Source of the DNA: Spinacia oleracea
Taxonomy: Eukaryota; Streptophyta; Magnoliopsida; Caryophyllales; Amaranthaceae
Assembly: GCF_020520425.1 (NCBI RefSeq)
Contig: NC_079487.1
Location: forward strand, 4,139,501 to 4,203,500
Length of the DNA stretch: 64,000 nucleotides
Direction of reading: 5' to 3'
Part shown: positions 53,605-64,000 of the stretch, piece after piece
Position numbering within the stretch: position 1 is the stretch's first letter
Layout: each line of letters starts with the position of its first letter
The notes under the pieces: model-generated
Seen by the model: the letters and a program-made list of their open reading frames with translations, nothing else
Database searches by the model: none
What the model was told of the DNA's origin: nothing
Position numbers and translations under genes: made by a program

Positions 53605-56569
53605 GTGCATTTCCTAGTTCTTTGTCGTTCGATGCCTTCTCATGAACATAAGGTAAGATTAGTCATCCTTATTTTGTCAAGAGGTAGTCCTCGGTGTCAA
53701 AGTTCAACTGATCAAATAAATAGATAATCATAGCCTATGATTCATCTGAGCATGACCATGCATTTTTCAATTTCTAGCTCTCCGAGTTGCCTTGTATAAC
53801 TTTCGGCATCTCATCCCGATTTATGGGAGGACAATCCCAATCTTGTGATGTTGAGGTTAGACTTTGTTTGATAGGTTATTACTTGAGCGTTGCCGTTATA
53901 GTCTCCTTTTACGGTGCAACGCTTAACAATGTCAAAGTAACCAGTTTTCAAACAAGTAATCTCAAATTACTCAGGTATTGAGGATTAGTGTCTAATAATG
54001 TAATGAAATTTACTTATGATAGATTTTCATCTCTTACAGTAAAGTTTCATAGGTCTGTCCGATACTAATCTTATCAAGTAAGTATCTATGCAAATGATTG
54101 CGATATTTCCATGTCCACATAGTTCAAGAAACAAAACTACTAGTCATCTTGCATTCTAGTCGTCTAGAGTTTTCTATGCGTCCACCTTTATAGAAAACTT
54201 CCGACCAGGGACCATTTTCAACTTTTGACATTTAAGTTCACTTGGTAGACATTTCTTAGTCACAGGACTGATCCTGACAGTCTATCTTGAAAATATTGTC
54301 AAATTGAAAGGACTCATCATTTAATAAAGCATAAAATTAAATGGAAAATGAATTCTATTCATTTCTATGAATGGTTAACCAAAATGTTTTACAAAGTATT
54401 AAACTATAAAACGTTAAAACATTCATTAAGGACATCAAATCCATTCTCCAACATGCTTGGTTCCCATAGCTGCGGTGTGCGTGTTGTGCTTCGCTTGCGG
54501 CATAGGTTTAGTTAATGGATCTGATATGTTGTCGCCAGTTCCAATCTTGCTTATCTCGACTTCTTTTCTCTCCACGAACTCTCGTAGAAGGTGAAATCTA
54601 CGAAGTACATGTTTGACTCTCTAGTGGTGTCTAGGCTCCTTTGCCTGTGCAATAGCTCCGTTATTGTCACAATATAGAGCTATTAGTCCTTTAATGGAGG
54701 GGACTACACCAAGTTCACCTATGAACTTCCTTAGTCAAATAGCTTCCTTTGCTACTTCATGTGCAGTAATGTACTCCGCTTCAGTTGTAGAATCCGTAAT
54801 GGTGCTCTGTTTAGCACTTTTCCAGCTTACTGCACCTCCGTTGAGGCAGAAGACAAACCCAGAATGTGATCTGAAATCATCTTTGTCGGTTTGGAAACTT
54901 GCGTCCGTATAGCCTTTGAAAATTAATTCATCATCTCCACCATAGACCAGGAAATCATCTTTGTGCCTTTTCAGGTACTTCAGAATGTTCTTGGCAGCAG
55001 TCCAATGTGCCTCTCCTGGGTCTGACTGGTATCTACTCGTAGCACTGAGTGCGTACTCAATATCCGGGCGTGTACATATCATAGAATACATTATTGAACC
55101 AATCAATAATGCATATGGAATCCCATTCATTCGTCTTTGCTCATCTAGTGATTTTGGGCACTGAGTCTTGCTTAGAGTCATTCCATGAGACATGGGTAGG
55201 TAGCCTCGCTTGGAGTCAACCATATTGAACCTATCAAGCACCTTATTGATATAAGTTCTTTGACTAAGTCCAATCATCCTTTTAGATCTATCTCTGTAGA
55301 TCTTGATGCCCAATATGTAATGTGCTTCTCCTAGATCTTTCATCGAAACACATTTCCCAGGCCAAATCTTGACAGAGTTCAACATAGAAATGTCATTTCC
55401 GGTAACTAATATGTCATCGACATATAATACTAGAAAACCAGTTTTGCTCCCACTTACTTTCTTATATACACAAGATTCGTCTGCGTTCTTGACGAAGCCA
55501 AAGTCACTGACTGCTTCATCAAAATGTATATTCCAGCTCTTTGATGCTTGCTTTGATCCATAAATGTATTTCTTAAGCTTGCATACCTTTTTAGCATTCT
55601 TTGGATCCTCAAAACCCTCAGGTTATGTAATAAGCACAATTTCTATTAAAATGTTGTTTAAGAAAGCGGTTTTGACATCCATCTGACATATTTCGTAATC
55701 GTAATATGCAGCCATTGCTAACATTATCCGAATAGACTTTAGCATTGCAACTGGTGAAAAGGTTTCATCATAATCCACGCCGTGGACTTGACTGTATCCT
55801 TTTGCAACCAATATAGATTTGAAAACTTCTAGTTTCCCATCCTTGTCCTTTTTCAGTATAAAAACCCATTTGCTTCCTATGGCTTGGTAGCCATCTTGCA
55901 AATCGACCAAATCCCAAACTTGGTTTTCATACATGGAGTCTAATTCAGATTGCATGGCTTCTTGCCACTGCTTGGAGTTAGGCTCGATATAGCTTGTTTG
56001 TAATTCGCAGGCTCATCGCTTTCCAGCAATAGAATTTCATGGCTCTCATTCGTCAAAATACCTATGTTTATTTCTGGTTGAGACCTATATCTCTGCGATC
56101 TACGCGGGGTTACATTTCTATTTGATTCTTGATTCTCACCAGATACTTCTAAAGATCTCTGAGTATCAACCTGAATGTCATCTTGATCATTCTCTAGAGT
56201 TTGTTGTTCGACTCGAATTTCTTCGAGGTCTAATTTTCTCCCACTTGTCATTTTGGAAATGTGATCTTATTTTAAAAAGATACCATCTTGAGCAACAAAC
56301 ACCTTGTTCTCATATGTAATGTAGAAGTAATACCACTTTGTTTCCTTTGGGTAACCCACAAGGATAAACTTGTCAGATTTCGGTTGAAGTTTGTCTGAAG
56401 TTAATCGTTTGACGTATACTTCGCAACCCCAAATCTTAAGAAAAGGCAGTTTTGGAGGCTTTCCAAACCATAACTCATATGGAGTCTTTTCGACAGCTTT
56501 AGACGGAGCTCTATTTAGTGTGAGTGCATCTGTGTTTAATGCATGTTCCCAAAATTCTATTGGAAGTTC
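53605..56569 (-). pseudogene. Copia pol of element Y, broken and interrupted
   Basis: The same pol as element 1 with its own lesions. 55385-54735 carries the end of RT and the start of RNase H (EAHYILGIKIYRDRSK, GYTDASFQTDKDDF, DSTTEAEYI). 55955-55623 carries the RT start (DYDETFSPVAMLKSIRI, DVKTAFLN). 56569-56251 carries the integrase end (TPYELWFGKPPK, KIWGCEVYVKRL). A 13-mer identical to the polypurine tract is at 56237-56249. Upstream integrase and gag are on the other side of element R, beyond the window. 53605-54430 is the 3' untranslated part. Confidence 0.85.
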
Positions 56570-57962
56570 TGTTAGGTTATGATACATATGACAATTCATA
56601 AATCATGCGGAAAAACCATAAAGCCAGGAAAACATATTATTTACACATAATCATTTAGCAAAGTTTAGATGCATACTCTTTGTTGCGTGCCTTCCCTAGC
56701 TGCGCCCGAACCGAACAAGAACAAGTCTTTAGGACTCCAAGTGTCGTCCCTCCGTAGATAGTCCACAGCACGTCCGGATCCGCCTTAAGATTGACCAACT
56801 AGAATCGCCCTTGAGGTACTTAGAATTTTCGGCACTTTATAGGCAATTGTATGACTGAATTTTGCTCTCAAAACTCACTTTGAATACTTCAATTCTAGAT
56901 GTAAATATGTGACCCTAGGCACCTATTTATAGAGTTATGGAAAAGGATTTGGAATCCTATTAGGATACTAATTTATTTAATTATAATCCTACTAGGACTC
57001 TAATTAAATAAACTAAATCTTTTAGGATTAGATTTAATCATATGACAAATCCCGGTAGATTTAGGATTCGAGTAGCACACAAACACACACGCACGCACAG
57101 CAGCCCACGAGGGGCGCCATGTGCGCGCGCGCAGCCTGCGAGCTCGCAGCCCACTGCCGCAAGCCCACACGCTGCCGTAGCCTTGGCGCGCGCTGGGCCT
57201 GCCGTGCGGTGGCCTGGCGCAGCCTTGGCTGGTGCGTTTGTGGCGCGCTGGCTTGCTGGGCGATGGCCCGGCTTCGTGCTGGGCCTTCGTCTGGCAGGCC
57301 TCGTCCGATGCTAATTCGTACGATACGCTTCCGATTAATTTCCCGATTCTGGAATTCATTTCCGATACGAACAATATTCAATATTTCCGATTCCGGAATC
57401 AATTTCCGTTTCGAACAAATATTTAATATTTCCGTTTCCGGAATTATTTTCCGATTCCGATAATATTTCCGATTCTGACAATATTTCCGTTTCCGGCAAT
57501 ATTTCCGATTCCGGCAATATTTCCATTTCCGATAATATTTTTCGATACGTACCATTTTTCCGTTTCCGGCAACATCTATGACTTGGATAATATTCATATT
57601 TCCGATACGATCCATATTTCCGTTTCCGGCAATATCATCGTTTCCGGAGTATTCATTTCTTGCCTGTGACGATCTCAGCTCCCACTGAAACCAAGATCCG
57701 TCGATTCCGAATATCCATAGATGGAGTATTTAATGCCATTAAATACTTGATCCGTTTACGTACTATTTATGTGACCCTACGGGTTCAGTCAAGAGTAAGC
57801 TGTGGATTAATATCATTAATTCCACTTGAACTGAAGCGGCCTCTAGCTAGGCATTCAGCTCACTTGATCTCACTGAATTATTAACTTGTTAATTAATACT
57901 GAACCGCATTTATTAGACTTAACATTGAATGCATACTTGGACCAAGGGCATTATTTCCTTCA
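56570..57962 (-). mobile_element. 3' LTR of element R
   Basis: 1,393 bp, TG...CA, main subfamily, close to the LTRs of element 1. R/U5 block about 56681-56805, TATA box 56934-56941, GC island about 57080-57310, TTCCG array about 57330-57650. It interrupts the integrase of element Y; the left flank agttc (56565-56569) is the candidate target site. Confidence 0.9.
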
Positions 57963-57989
57963 GTCTCCCACTTGTCCTTAGGGACAAGT
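57963..57989 (-). promoter_or_regulatory. 3' polypurine tract with hairpin, element R
   Basis: 13-mer tctcccacttgtc at 57964-57976; stem 57970-57977 and 57982-57989 with loop ttag, as in element 1. Confidence 0.7.
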
Positions 57990-60900
57990 GTGCATTTCCT
58001 AATTCCTTTGTCGCTCGATGCTTGCTCTTGAACATAAGGTAAGAGTTGTCATCCTTATTATGTCCAAAGGTGTTCCTCGGTTTCAGAGTTCAACTGATCA
58101 AATAAACAGATAATCATAGCCTATGATTCATCCGAGCACGGCCATGCATTTCACAGTTTCTAGCTCTCCGAGTGGCCTTGTACAACTTTTTAAGCATCTC
58201 ATCCCGATTTATGGGAGGACAATCCCAATCTTGCGATCTTGAGATTAGACTTCGTTTGATAGGTGATTACCTGAGCGTTGCCTTTATAGCCTCCTTTTAC
58301 GGTGCGACGGTTGGTCAACGTCAAAGCAACCAGTTCCCAAACAAGTAATCTCAAATCACTAAGGTATTGAGGATTTAGTGTCTAATAATTTAATGAAATT
58401 TACTTATGACAGATTTTCATCTCTTACAGTAAAGTTTCATAGGTCTTGTCCGATACGAGTCTTCCCAAAGTAAGTATCTATGCAAATGATTATGACATTG
58501 CCATGTCCACACAGTTCAAGAAACAGAACTACTAGTCATCTTGCATTCTAATCGTCTAACGTTTTCTATGCGTCCAATTTTATAGAAAACTCCGATTAGG
58601 GACCATTTTCAACCTTTGACATTCAAGTTCACTTGATAGACATTTCTTAGTCACAGGACTGGTCCTGACAGTCTATCTTGAATATATATCGTCAAATTTG
58701 AAGGGACTCATCATTTAATACTAAACCAAGATTAAATGGAATATGAAAATACATTTCATATATGATAAATGTTCAACCCCATTGTTTTACAACCATGGGC
58801 CTCAAACCCATCTTTAAAACAGTTCATGGAATTCAAAGCTATGCTTGATTTCCAGTGCTACAACGTGAGTGTTGCTTCTCACTTGTTGCATAGGTTTAGT
58901 TATCACGCTTTGCCAATCTTAACATCCTTTTCATCGAATGTTCTTCGAGATATGATGATAAGAACTTTTGAGTATGTTTATTTTGTGATCTAGTCTTTCT
59001 TGCTACATTAGTGGTTCTACGCATTTTGCAATGAAGAACCATTAAGTCAACAGACATGTGATCTTCCCAAGATCAATGAAGAATTAATATAAACAATTCT
59101 ATTTTATTGCTTCTTAGGCAATAATTACTTTTACTTCAACTGTATAGGTTGCTAGTGATGCTTTGTTTGGATCTACTTATCCAAGCAGTTCACAGATATG
59201 TGGAAGACTCTCCAACTATATTTTAGAACATAGAAATTATTATTTTAATTTCCCACGCAACAACTCATGGTCTTCAATCCATGTTGCCATTTCAAAACAC
59301 GATGCTCTTTAGCTCGTCCTTGTCAATGGTTAACTCCAAAGGGTCTTGCTTGATCCTTTGCCAGTGTTTATGCGTGTAGCATCAATATTTAGCATATCTT
59401 TATTTCCTTGAATCAAGAACTATTCCTATGTACTTTTTCAAGTACCATAAGTGTTCTTGATCTCAATCTAGTTGATCTTCACTTAGATCAATAGAGATTG
59501 GTATATGTTCGTCATGCCTAAAGTCATACGATACGTTTTTGGCGATCCTCATATTATATCATACATGATAAATTCTTTTGCAGAATAATTCCCAATTGAA
59601 TTCTATTCATGTAACTTTAGCTCATTCAGTTACAGTAGATACTGAATTCAACTAAATTCTTTGACATATAATATAGGTGAAGAATCTCATTAGATTCTTT
59701 GATGTTTAACTTAGTAAATGCTTATACATAGTTCAACCATTCATTACTTAGATTTATTCATATGGATCGAATATCTCCAATGGAGTCTTTCGTGTTTGAT
59801 TTAGTAAATGCCATTACTTAATCCAAAACAATATCATAAGATCTTTGTAAATAGATCTTAATACCCAGTATGTACTAAGTTCCGCCATGGTCCATCATTG
59901 ATGAATAATCTCAAATCTAAGTCATTAGCATTTGAATGTTATTTCACAATAGAGAGATATGTGTGATACACATAGGACCAATTAAGTTTTACGTACTCCC
60001 ACTAAACTTCTTATATATCTATAAGAATCATGTACATTTTATGAAACTAAAATACTTATTAGCTTCACTAAAATACATTTCTAATTCCCAATTGCTTGCT
60101 TAAATCTGTATTAGATTTCATAAGCTAGCTTTCCCTTTCAAGTATTTATTTGGATCCACAAATCCTATGACATACCATGTACATAGTTTATTCCAACATT
60201 TTATTGAGGAATTGTTTTGTCATCCAATTGCCGTGAATTTGCGTGTAACCTTTAGCAACTAATCTAGCTTTGTGTGTGAACACAATTTCATGTTTGATGG
60301 TTTTTATCTTTAAAACCAATTTGCAACCAATAGGTGTGAAACTATTCTTGCAAATCAACAAAATTTCAATTTTGTCATCAAAACATTGAGTATGTTTTAT
60401 GGCCTCTAACCATTTAAAACATTTGAGTCTATATATGGCCTCTAACCATTTTAGGGAATCTGGGTTTCGCCATAGCTTTCTTACAAGTCACAAACTCATT
60501 AATCTACATGATAATAGTTTGACTGCAAGTTGTAGGTTTCTTCACTATCTAATAGAAGAATCTCATAGTTTCATTGACCAGAACTCTATGTTTCTTTACT
60601 ATCTAATAGAAGAATCTCATAGTTCCAGTGACTTGAACTCTATGCCTACTTGGGTATAGAACATCAAACAATAGAATATCAATAGCCACTTGAAAGTCCT
60701 TTGAATATTCTGTTCTCCTTGAAGCACTTGTAAAGTCTTCTAAGAGATGTCTATTCTTTAAAGCCACTTCTAAAGTCCTTAAAGAATACGTGTTCGGATT
60801 TTCTAAAGAACTTCGAAAAGCCTCCGGAATGTCCGTCTATGTTTGTTGTTCGCCTCGAAGACTTTCGAGGTCTTATTTTCTCCCACTTGTCATTTTGGAA

Positions 60901-62730
60901 ACGAATCTCCAAAAGGACATTATTTCGAGCAAACAAACATTATGTTCTCAAAAATTCGTGGTAGAAACAATACCCTTGTGTCTCATTTGAATAAATCACA
61001 ATGAAACATATATCTATACTTGGGCCTTAGTTTGTTGAATAACAAACACTAAGCTCCCACTGAGTTTAGGAACTCTTTAGATATATTATGAAAAGATATT
61101 CTGAAATTACTTTTCAATAGCTTTGACGAATTTGGTTTAGTTTGGTGGTAGTTGAGCATTTTGTTTTAGAAATTAAAGGAAAAGTCTTTATGATCCATCA
61201 TTGACCGAATCAAGTACTAATCGACTTCGATCATTCCAACTTAGATATGCCATATCTTATGGAGCTAGATTGTGAATTTTACTACACAATCATTGATGAT
61301 CATTCTTGATTTAAGTAATCATCAACATGATCTAACCTAGATCTTTATGATTTCTTACCAAGTGGGATTTATACTTCTGAATCTTTGAACTAGCCAAACA
61401 GATTCAAACTTATATCACATTGAGTAAATAAACCTATATTCACTCAAATCTGTGTGAAATAATAAAGTCATAAAACCTTTCTTTAGCTTTGAACTCTATT
61501 GTCTAGGCGTTCTAACAATAGTTCATATCTTTTGTTACTTTCAACAAGTAAGACTAGTCGTCTTAAATTGATCTAGAAATCAATGAACTTTCAAAAGTCC
61601 ATCAAAATAGAGCTTTTGAATGTTAATTTGTTGATATGGTCTAAGCAACAATGCCAAAGATTAGTGGAACTCAAATCAAGGGGTTGATTTGAACCTAGTA
61701 AAGTTCTTTAAAGAGTTGTTTGTTTTAATCAAGCATATTGACTCAACCTGTAATTGACCATTTCATTCAAATAAACAAACAAACATTGTTTTTGTTTTTC
61801 TTGAATGTGAGTCTTTATGTGTTTGAAAACAGAAATTTAGGTATGTTGATTATGGAACAAAATAGCCATTAAGTTCCAGCCTTTGAAAGGACTTAAAACA
61901 AACTAGATGACCCTACAACTAATGTAGCATTGCCATGCTTCATTTCCCACTTGTAGGTCATTAGTATATCCTAGCTTCCATTGTTTGAGTTATTACCGAA
62001 GTAAGAACCTCAAGCGGTATATGATACCAACGAAGTTTAATTTCTAGGTCACTTCTCTTTAAACATAAACTTATAGGCAGAAACGGAATCGTAAATTCCT
62101 TTCATTCGTTCCTCGTTTTCCTATTTCTTGTACCCTTTCTTATAGTCTTAAGAATTGATTTCTTTAGTGTTGACTTTTATACTTTGTTAGACATGTCCAA
62201 TGTCACCAACAAGGTTTTTACCATTTTAATTTATGTTGAATATTTTGCTTCAACTAGATGATCTTACCAGAAGCTTCTAAAGTTCTCTAAGCATCGATCT
62301 ATTCGAATGTCTAGGGACTAGACTCATTCGAGAATTAAATGGACAAAGATGTTTAGGTTGTTAACCATGGGTAAAGCTGAGCGTTTAAGCTCAATGCTTT
62401 ATGATCTCAAAACTACAGTGTATTTTGAATTCACAAGCACCAATTGGTTTGCCATTCGATTTTGATACTCGAAAACAACCATAAAAGTCGCTATAAGAAA
62501 CGTACATTTTAAATTGCTCATTTTCTCTCATTTCCGTGAATCGTTCTTGGATTCACTACCAATCAAGGAAATTTACTGTTACCTTTCTAAAAGGATTTAT
62601 TGCAGTGCAAGATATTTAATTATAAACAATAATTAAAACATACATTGAAGCATGCAAAGTCTAAACATTTATCATGAATAATAACTTGAAAATTAAAGCA
62701 ATCATGCAACAAGTCATTAGCATTTTATTC
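57990..62730 (-). mobile_element. Decayed gag-pol internal region of element R
   Basis: 57990-58740 matches the 3' untranslated part of element 1. After that the DNA still follows pol order but has no open frame. RNase H-like phrases remain near 58830-58990. From 59372 it matches element L from base 1 onward, with scattered small differences. The 13-mer tctcccacttgtc is intact at 60879-60891. Elements L and R therefore represent a copy type that multiplied in its non-coding state. Confidence 0.75.
60879..60891 (-). promoter_or_regulatory. Central polypurine-tract-like site in element R
   Basis: Same 13 bases as the family 3' polypurine tract, at the integrase position of a decayed pol. See also 1568-1580. 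Confidence 0.45.
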
Positions 62731-63307
62731 GAGTTATGTGTTCCGGCAGGTGTGAATAAAATGATTCCAAGACCTTAAAACCATTGAAGAATTAAGCACA
62801 GTTTGTCGACTCAATTCTAAAACATTTTAGGTAAGCAAAAGCCTTTTGCTAATAGTCTAGAAACTACTCTTGGTTGATAGGTACGTCTAAGAACTTATTA
62901 GGTAAACCTATCGATTTTGCCACGACATAAAAGGACTCCTTACTTATATCGTTGAGTTTCACCAAAACTAACATGTACTCACAATTATTTGTGTACCTTG
63001 CCCCTTTAGGACCAATAAGTAACACCTCGCTGAGCGAAAACTATTACTAGATTGATGTAAAGGATATCCAAGCAAGTGTATATTTTGGCATGGCACCTTT
63101 TAACTCAATTTTTAAGTTTGGAACTTAAGGCTCTTACTATGTTGGTTAGATTTTAAGTGAACTAAAATCCTTAATCATGCAACATAATCAAGCTTTTGAT
63201 CTCATGCATTTTAAGACATATTTAAAAGCAATAAATAACTTAAAACATGCATAAGATAAATGTGATCTAGTATGGCCCGACTTCATCTTGAAGCTTTAAC
63301 TTCAAAG
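62731..63307 (-). mobile_element. Leader of element R, interrupted
   Basis: Matches 3435-3990 and about 18190-18775. Cut at 63307 by another LTR. The bases caaag (63303-63307) are the candidate target-site duplication of that insertion. Confidence 0.7.
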
Positions 63308-64000
63308 TGTTAGGTTATGATACATATGATATTACATAAATCATGCGGAAACAACCATTAACCCAGGAATACATATTATTTACACATAATCATATAGCAT
63401 AATTTAGATGCATACTCTTTGTTGCGTGCCTTCCCTAGCTGCGCCCGAACCGAACAAGAACAAGTCTTTAGGACTCCAAGTGTCGTCCCTCCGTAGATAG
63501 TCCACAGTACGTCCGGATCCGCCTTAAGATTGACCAACTAGAATCGCCCTTAAGGTAATAGAATTTTCGGCACTTTTGAGCAAGATGTGTGGCTGAATTT
63601 TTCTCTCAAAAACTCACTTTGAATACTTGAAAACTCGTTATAAATTGTGAACCCAGGCCACATATTTATAGGGGTATGGAAAGAGAATTGGAATCCTATT
63701 AGGATACGAATTAATTAAATTAAAATTATATTAAAACTCTTATTTAATTAATTTATCAAATAGAATTAGGAATTTAATCATTAACCGAACTCTGCACGTT
63801 TTAGGTTTCGTATGCGAACACAAACACTTACGCGAGCATGACCCGCATGCGTGCAGGCCATGCCCGCGCACAGCCCACACGGCCGCACGGCCCACGCGAG
63901 CTACAAGCCCACACAAGCAGCTGCGCGCGCTGCCACGGCCTGCTGGGCCTGGCCTTGCGCTGGGCCTGGCGTGGCCTTGGCTGTTCGTGTGGCGCGCTTG
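63308..64000 (-). mobile_element. Main-family LTR inserted in element R (partial)
   Basis: Starts tgttaggttatgatac. Its first 60 bases are closest to the LTR of element L (acaaccattaacccagg). R/U5 block about 63421-63546, TATA box 63663-63670, and the beginning of the GC island (about 63825-64000) are seen before the window ends. It is a 3' or solo LTR. Confidence 0.85.

Overview
This window is nuclear DNA of a flowering plant. The evidence is one ordinary plant gene with GT-AG introns sitting among plant-type Ty1/copia LTR retrotransposons, an L1-type LINE, a Helitron, Stowaway MITEs, a plant SINE and a Mutator-like remnant. The main copia LTR (CGGAAA arrays, a GC-rich island, a conserved R/U5 block) resembles repeats I associate with Amaranthaceae such as spinach. 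That assignment is from memory and was not tested. I see no bacterial gene, CRISPR array, tRNA or rRNA gene.

Left part (1-25790) is a nest of copia elements, all in minus orientation unless stated. The oldest piece is a truncated plus-strand LTR (25341-25790). A SIRE-like copia element (LTR 24043-25340, gag 22590-23996, pol 8392-11852, possible env-like region 7539-8391) lies against its truncated edge. Two later elements split the SIRE-like one. 'Element 1' (11853-22368) is complete, with two LTRs and a perfect 5-bp target-site duplication AAACC. 'Element L' (1-7538) has its 5' LTR at 6199-7538 and runs off the left edge; its gag-pol has decayed to non-coding DNA.

Middle part (25791-40144) is the gene island. 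It holds a repeat resembling a gypsy LTR, a broken Mutator-like N-terminal gene with proline-rich minisatellites, one Stowaway MITE nested in another, and the only host gene: a three-exon minus-strand gene (32182-37624) for a GAMETE CELL DEFECTIVE 1-like mitochondrial protein of 381 residues, with a SINE in its first intron. Upstream of it lie a Helitron, an inverted-repeat element and old repeat DNA.

Right part (40145-64000) starts with a nearly intact LINE (40145-45984; ORF1 and ORF2 overlap by ATGA; one in-frame stop in ORF2). After it come a Helitron 3' end, an RNase H relic and copia elements of a second LTR subfamily: LTR 48046-49555 (element X) and LTR 52068-53577 (element Y). A gypsy-type gag-like remnant lies between them. 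Element R (56570 to beyond 63307) interrupts Y. It carries the same decayed, non-coding pol as element L and is itself interrupted by another LTR at 63308.

The most interesting signals are in the main copia family. A purine-rich 8-mer, AGTGGGAG in the sense strand, recurs at fixed positions: U3, 3' polypurine tract, RT, integrase and leader. It survives in copies whose pol has otherwise decayed, and the integrase copy shares 13 bases exactly with the 3' polypurine tract, which suggests central or multiple plus-strand priming sites. An 8-bp hairpin with a variable loop overlaps the 3' polypurine tract. Separately, the SIRE-like element is enriched in the pentamer GGAAC/GTTCC across LTR, gag and pol alike.
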